Shown here one piece after another: positions 5,298 through 8,006 of a stretch of DNA of 8,006 bases. The DNA is from Candidatus Hydrogenedentota bacterium (GTDB lineage Bacteria; Hydrogenedentota; Hydrogenedentia; Hydrogenedentales; SCBR16-9): positions 1-8,006 of the forward strand of contig SKJD01000211.1 of NCBI GenBank assembly GCA_007116095.1, in the 5' to 3' direction. Under the pieces are notes generated by a model that had not been told where the DNA came from, did no database searches, and saw only the letters and a program-made list of their open reading frames with translations. The position numbers and the translations under genes were made by a program. The first letter of the stretch is position 1. Each line of letters starts with the position of its first letter.

Positions 5298-8006
5298 ATG
5301 ACACAGTCAGTTGCACGTCGAACGCTGACGCCCCTACTATTTGCTCTCTTCGCCACCTCCCTCCTCGCAGCAAGTGGTATGGCTGAGGTCGTCATTAATG
5401 AAATACTCGCGTCCAACCGGGGCGGCCATCAGGACGCCTATGGCGAGCACCCGGACTGGATTGAGCTGTACAACCGGGGGGACGTCCAGGTCGATCTCGC
5501 GGGCTACGGCTTGTCGGATGATCCGGAACGACCTTTCCGCTGGGTCTTTCCGGAGTTGACCCTGGAACCCGGCGAACACCTGCTGATATTCGCCTCGGGC
5601 CGGAATATTCCGGAAGACGCGGACGGCTTGACGCATGGGGTTTTACGGGAAGTCTATCACGACATCGAAGGTGGTCTTGTAGCCGATCTGCTGGATGCGC
5701 CAAAGTACCCGGATCATCCCGACGAACGCCATCTCATCGCCACCGGATTCGCGGCGCCAAGCAATGTCGGCATTCACTACGGCCAACGCATGCAAGCCTA
5801 TCTCGCCCCACCGCAGAGTGGCTACTACCGGTTCTGGATAGCCAGTGACGACGAAGGCCACCTCTACCTGAGCAGTGACGAAAAACCGGAGAACGTATCG
5901 CGCATTGCGGAAGTACCGGGCTGGACCCAGCCCCTGGAGTGGACGCGCTTTCCCGAGCAGGAATCGGCTCCGGTTTACCTCGAAGCCGGCTCGCTGTACT
6001 ACATCCTGGCGCTGCAGAAGGAGCATGAGGGCGGCGACAACCTGGCGGTGCGGTGGCAGATGCCCGACGGCGTCACCGAGGGTCCCATTCACACGGATCA
6101 TCTCTTCTGGGAAGTTACCGAGCATCACACGAATTTCAGTATTGCCGCCGAAGGCGAAGCGTTGCTGCTGAGCCGCCCGGACGGGACCGTAGTAGACAGT
6201 GTCCCGCCGACCCCGTTGCCGGCGAATGTCTCCTATGGACGCAGTCCGGACGGCGCGGACGCCTGGCATTACTTTGACGTCCCCACCCCCGGGAATTCGA
6301 ACAACGACGCCACTGCCTACCAGGGGATCAGTCCCGCCCCGGAATTTTCGCAAGGTTCGGGTTTCTACACACAACCCCTGGCGGTCAGTCTCCAAACCGA
6401 CGCCTCCGACACGGCGATTTATTACAGCCTCGACGGCTCCATTCCGGACGCATTGAATCTGGATGGGAGCAGCTACGCCTATAAAAATGACTACCCCGAC
6501 GGCCCCATGCTGCAACGCCATTACCAATCCCACGCCTATGCGAGCCCTATCGCCATACAGCGCCGCCCTTCGGGCACGGATGGCCTGGAGTACATCAACA
6601 CGACTTCCGGCGCCCCCCGGGAACGTCCCGAGACCTGGACAATCGACGGAGAAACGCTTTACCAGCAAAGCCTGGAGCCCAATGTACGGCACTTTTTCGG
6701 GGATCAAGGCTGGAGGGATTACGAGTTCCGCCTGCAAGCCCGGAAAGAAGAGGGCGACGAGGGCTTCCTCGTGTTTTTCCGCGCCCGTGGTCACCGGCTC
6801 TACTGGCTGAATCTTGGAGGCTGGGGCAACACCCGCCATGCAATACAAAAGGACGGCGGCAATATCCTGGACGGCCTGGAGATCACCGGCGAGCAGCTTA
6901 TAGAGGAAGACCGCTGGTATGACATCCGGGTGCGCTGCGAAGGCAACCGTTTCCAGTGCTGGCTTGACGACGAATTGCTCTTCGATTTCACGGATCCGGA
7001 AGTTCTGCAGGTGGGACAGGTCGGTCTGGGCGCCTGGCAAACCAGGGCGCATTTTCGCAATCTGGAAGTACGGCAACTGGATGACGACGCAGTGCTCTTC
7101 TCCGGCCTGCCGAACCTCGCGCCGTATGACGGGGCAGCGACCGTCCTGCGGGCCCGCAGCTATCGCGAAGGCTACCTCCCCTCGCACGTCGTCACCCACA
7201 CCTACTTCGTCGATCCCGACATTACCACCCGCTTTGATCTGCCCGTGGCCCACCTGACGGTGGCGGAGCCCGACTTTTTCGGCTATGAAGCCGGCATCTA
7301 TGTGCCGGGACAGCGTTATGTGACCCACCACAACGAACATTACTTCAACCGGGGAAGCAACTGGGAGCGCCCGGCGCATCTTACCTTTTTTGAACCGGAT
7401 GGCGCGGTTGGCCTGAACACGGACCTGGGAGTGCGCATTCATGGCGGCGCCACCCGCGGCGCGCCACTAAAATCCCTGCGCCTCTACGCCCGGGGAGCCT
7501 ATGGCTCCGACAGCATCGACTACCCAATCTTCCCCGAGGCTCCTGACGCGGAATACCGACGTCTCCTGCTGCGTAATTCCGGCAACGATCAGCCATACAC
7601 GATGTTCCGGGACGCCATGCTGCAACGGGTAATGCAAGGTCTGCGTTTTGAGACCCAGGCCTACCGGCCCGCCGTGGTTTTCATCAATGGCGCCTATTGG
7701 GGAATTCAGAATTTACGGGAACGCTATGACAAGCATTTCATAGCGCGCAAGTACGGCGTCGAAGAAACGGATTTAGATCTGCTCTCCTTCCTCCTGAGCG
7801 CACCGCATAGCGCGATAGAGGGGGATGACCGCCATTATGTCAAGACCCTGAACTACCTGAGCGCCCATGACATGGCCGACCCAGGGCATTACGCGCATAT
7901 CCAGACCCGGATCGACATCGAAAACTTCATTGACTACTACATCGCGCAGATTTTTATCGCCAATACAGACTGGCCCGGCAACAACAATGACTTTTGGCGA
8001 AAGCGC
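5298..8006 (+). CDS. Exported multidomain CotH kinase family protein with lamin-tail and PA14 parts (C-terminus cut off by window)
   Basis: Very large secreted protein; 903 codons are visible and the frame is still open. Residues 1-29 are a signal peptide (RR, hydrophobic core, cleavage near SGMA). A lamin-tail domain begins at 31 (VVINEILASN, DWIELYNRG, LLIFASGR to 101) and resumes at 277 (HTNFSIAAEGEALLL to PTPGNSN at 335). Between them, about 115-270 matches a PA14-type domain (YYRFWIASDDEGHLYLSS, LAVRWQMPDG). A chitobiase C-terminal-type domain starts at 345 (PAPEFSQGSGFY, IYYSLDGS) and ends at 615-637 (TVLRARSYREGYLPS, VVTHTYFV). In its middle, about 446-594 resembles the concanavalin-like domain found in some arabinofuranosidases (GFLVFFRARG, LGGWGNTRHAIQK, RWYDIRV). 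CotH kinase spans 651 onward: GVRIHGGATRGAPLKSLRLYA, LRNSGND, VFINGAYWGIQNLRERYD and DWPGNN (891-896). CotH homologues include protein kinases; activity and substrate here are unknown. ATG at 5298 is supported by the signal peptide and GGAA 9 bases upstream. Confidence 0.88.
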   Translation, partial: MTQSVARRTLTPLLFALFATSLLAASGMAEVVINEILASNRGGHQDAYGEHPDWIELYNRGDVQVDLAGYGLSDDPERPFRWVFPELTLEPGEHLLIFASGRNIPEDADGLTHGVLREVYHDIEGGLVADLLDAPKYPDHPDERHLIATGFAAPSNVGIHYGQRMQAYLAPPQSGYYRFWIASDDEGHLYLSSDEKPENVSRIAEVPGWTQPLEWTRFPEQESAPVYLEAGSLYYILALQKEHEGGDNLAVRWQMPDGVTEGPIHTDHLFWEVTEHHTNFSIAAEGEALLLSRPDGTVVDSVPPTPLPANVSYGRSPDGADAWHYFDVPTPGNSNNDATAYQGISPAPEFSQGSGFYTQPLAVSLQTDASDTAIYYSLDGSIPDALNLDGSSYAYKNDYPDGPMLQRHYQSHAYASPIAIQRRPSGTDGLEYINTTSGAPRERPETWTIDGETLYQQSLEPNVRHFFGDQGWRDYEFRLQARKEEGDEGFLVFFRARGHRLYWLNLGGWGNTRHAIQKDGGNILDGLEITGEQLIEEDRWYDIRVRCEGNRFQCWLDDELLFDFTDPEVLQVGQVGLGAWQTRAHFRNLEVRQLDDDAVLFSGLPNLAPYDGAATVLRARSYREGYLPSHVVTHTYFVDPDITTRFDLPVAHLTVAEPDFFGYEAGIYVPGQRYVTHHNEHYFNRGSNWERPAHLTFFEPDGAVGLNTDLGVRIHGGATRGAPLKSLRLYARGAYGSDSIDYPIFPEAPDAEYRRLLLRNSGNDQPYTMFRDAMLQRVMQGLRFETQAYRPAVVFINGAYWGIQNLRERYDKHFIARKYGVEETDLDLLSFLLSAPHSAIEGDDRHYVKTLNYLSAHDMADPGHYAHIQTRIDIENFIDYYIAQIFIANTDWPGNNNDFWRKR

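Noticed and set aside
5643..7442. A 599-codon open frame on the minus strand
   Set aside because: It lies wholly opposite the CotH-family gene, whose plus frame carries coherent lamin-tail, PA14, chitobiase-type and CotH motifs. The antisense product shows no recognisable domain, and long antisense frames are common in GC-rich genes.
1..8006. CRISPR arrays, tRNA or rRNA genes, insertion sequences
   Set aside because: I saw no regularly spaced repeats, no cloverleaf or rRNA signature, no transposase and no terminal inverted repeats.

Overview
The window reads as a piece of a GC-rich, Gram-negative-type bacterial chromosome. It has a type II secretion ATPase, an ECF sigma factor with a membrane anti-sigma factor, and a very large exported protein combining lamin-tail, PA14, chitobiase-type, concanavalin-like and CotH kinase parts. 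That combination is most familiar to me from Planctomycetes/Verrucomicrobia/Lentisphaerae and Candidatus Hydrogenedentota genomes. The phylum is an inference from domain habits; no rRNA or marker gene is present.

Left half, minus strand (1-3347), in transcription order. First is an RpoE-like ECF sigma factor (2712-3347). A zinc-finger anti-sigma factor with one membrane span and a long helical C-terminal domain follows (1533-2597). Last is a GspE/PulE-family secretion ATPase (1-1398), whose C-terminus lies beyond base 1. The first two form a sigma/anti-sigma cassette. The 134-base gap before the ATPase holds hairpins and a possible extended -10 element, so the ATPase may or may not share the transcript.

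Centre (3348-3839): a 492-base divergent spacer. Its sigma-proximal part carries an A7 tract, a G9 tract and degenerate TACACA-type repeats. The part next to the plus-strand genes has a near-perfect extended -10 (TATAAT at 3646-3651). A leader of roughly 180 bases follows, containing three consecutive perfect hairpins that all have four-base loops, enclosed by a possible long-range stem. This is the best candidate here for an undescribed element: a structured 5' leader of a lipid acyltransferase gene.

Right half, plus strand (3840-8006). A lysophospholipid acyltransferase (3840-4526) is followed after 63 bases by a PAPS-dependent-type sulfotransferase (4590-5162). After a 135-base spacer with its own promoter candidate comes an exported CotH-family protein (5298 onward), still open at the end of the window. 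In it a PA14 domain appears to sit inside a lamin-tail domain, and a concanavalin-like domain inside a chitobiase-type domain, ahead of the CotH kinase region.

Working together: the acyltransferase and sulfotransferase could modify an envelope lipid, the ATPase energises export of folded proteins, and the CotH protein is a plausible kind of secreted substrate. None of these links is shown by the sequence beyond adjacency. Three of the six genes appear to use GTG or TTG starts.
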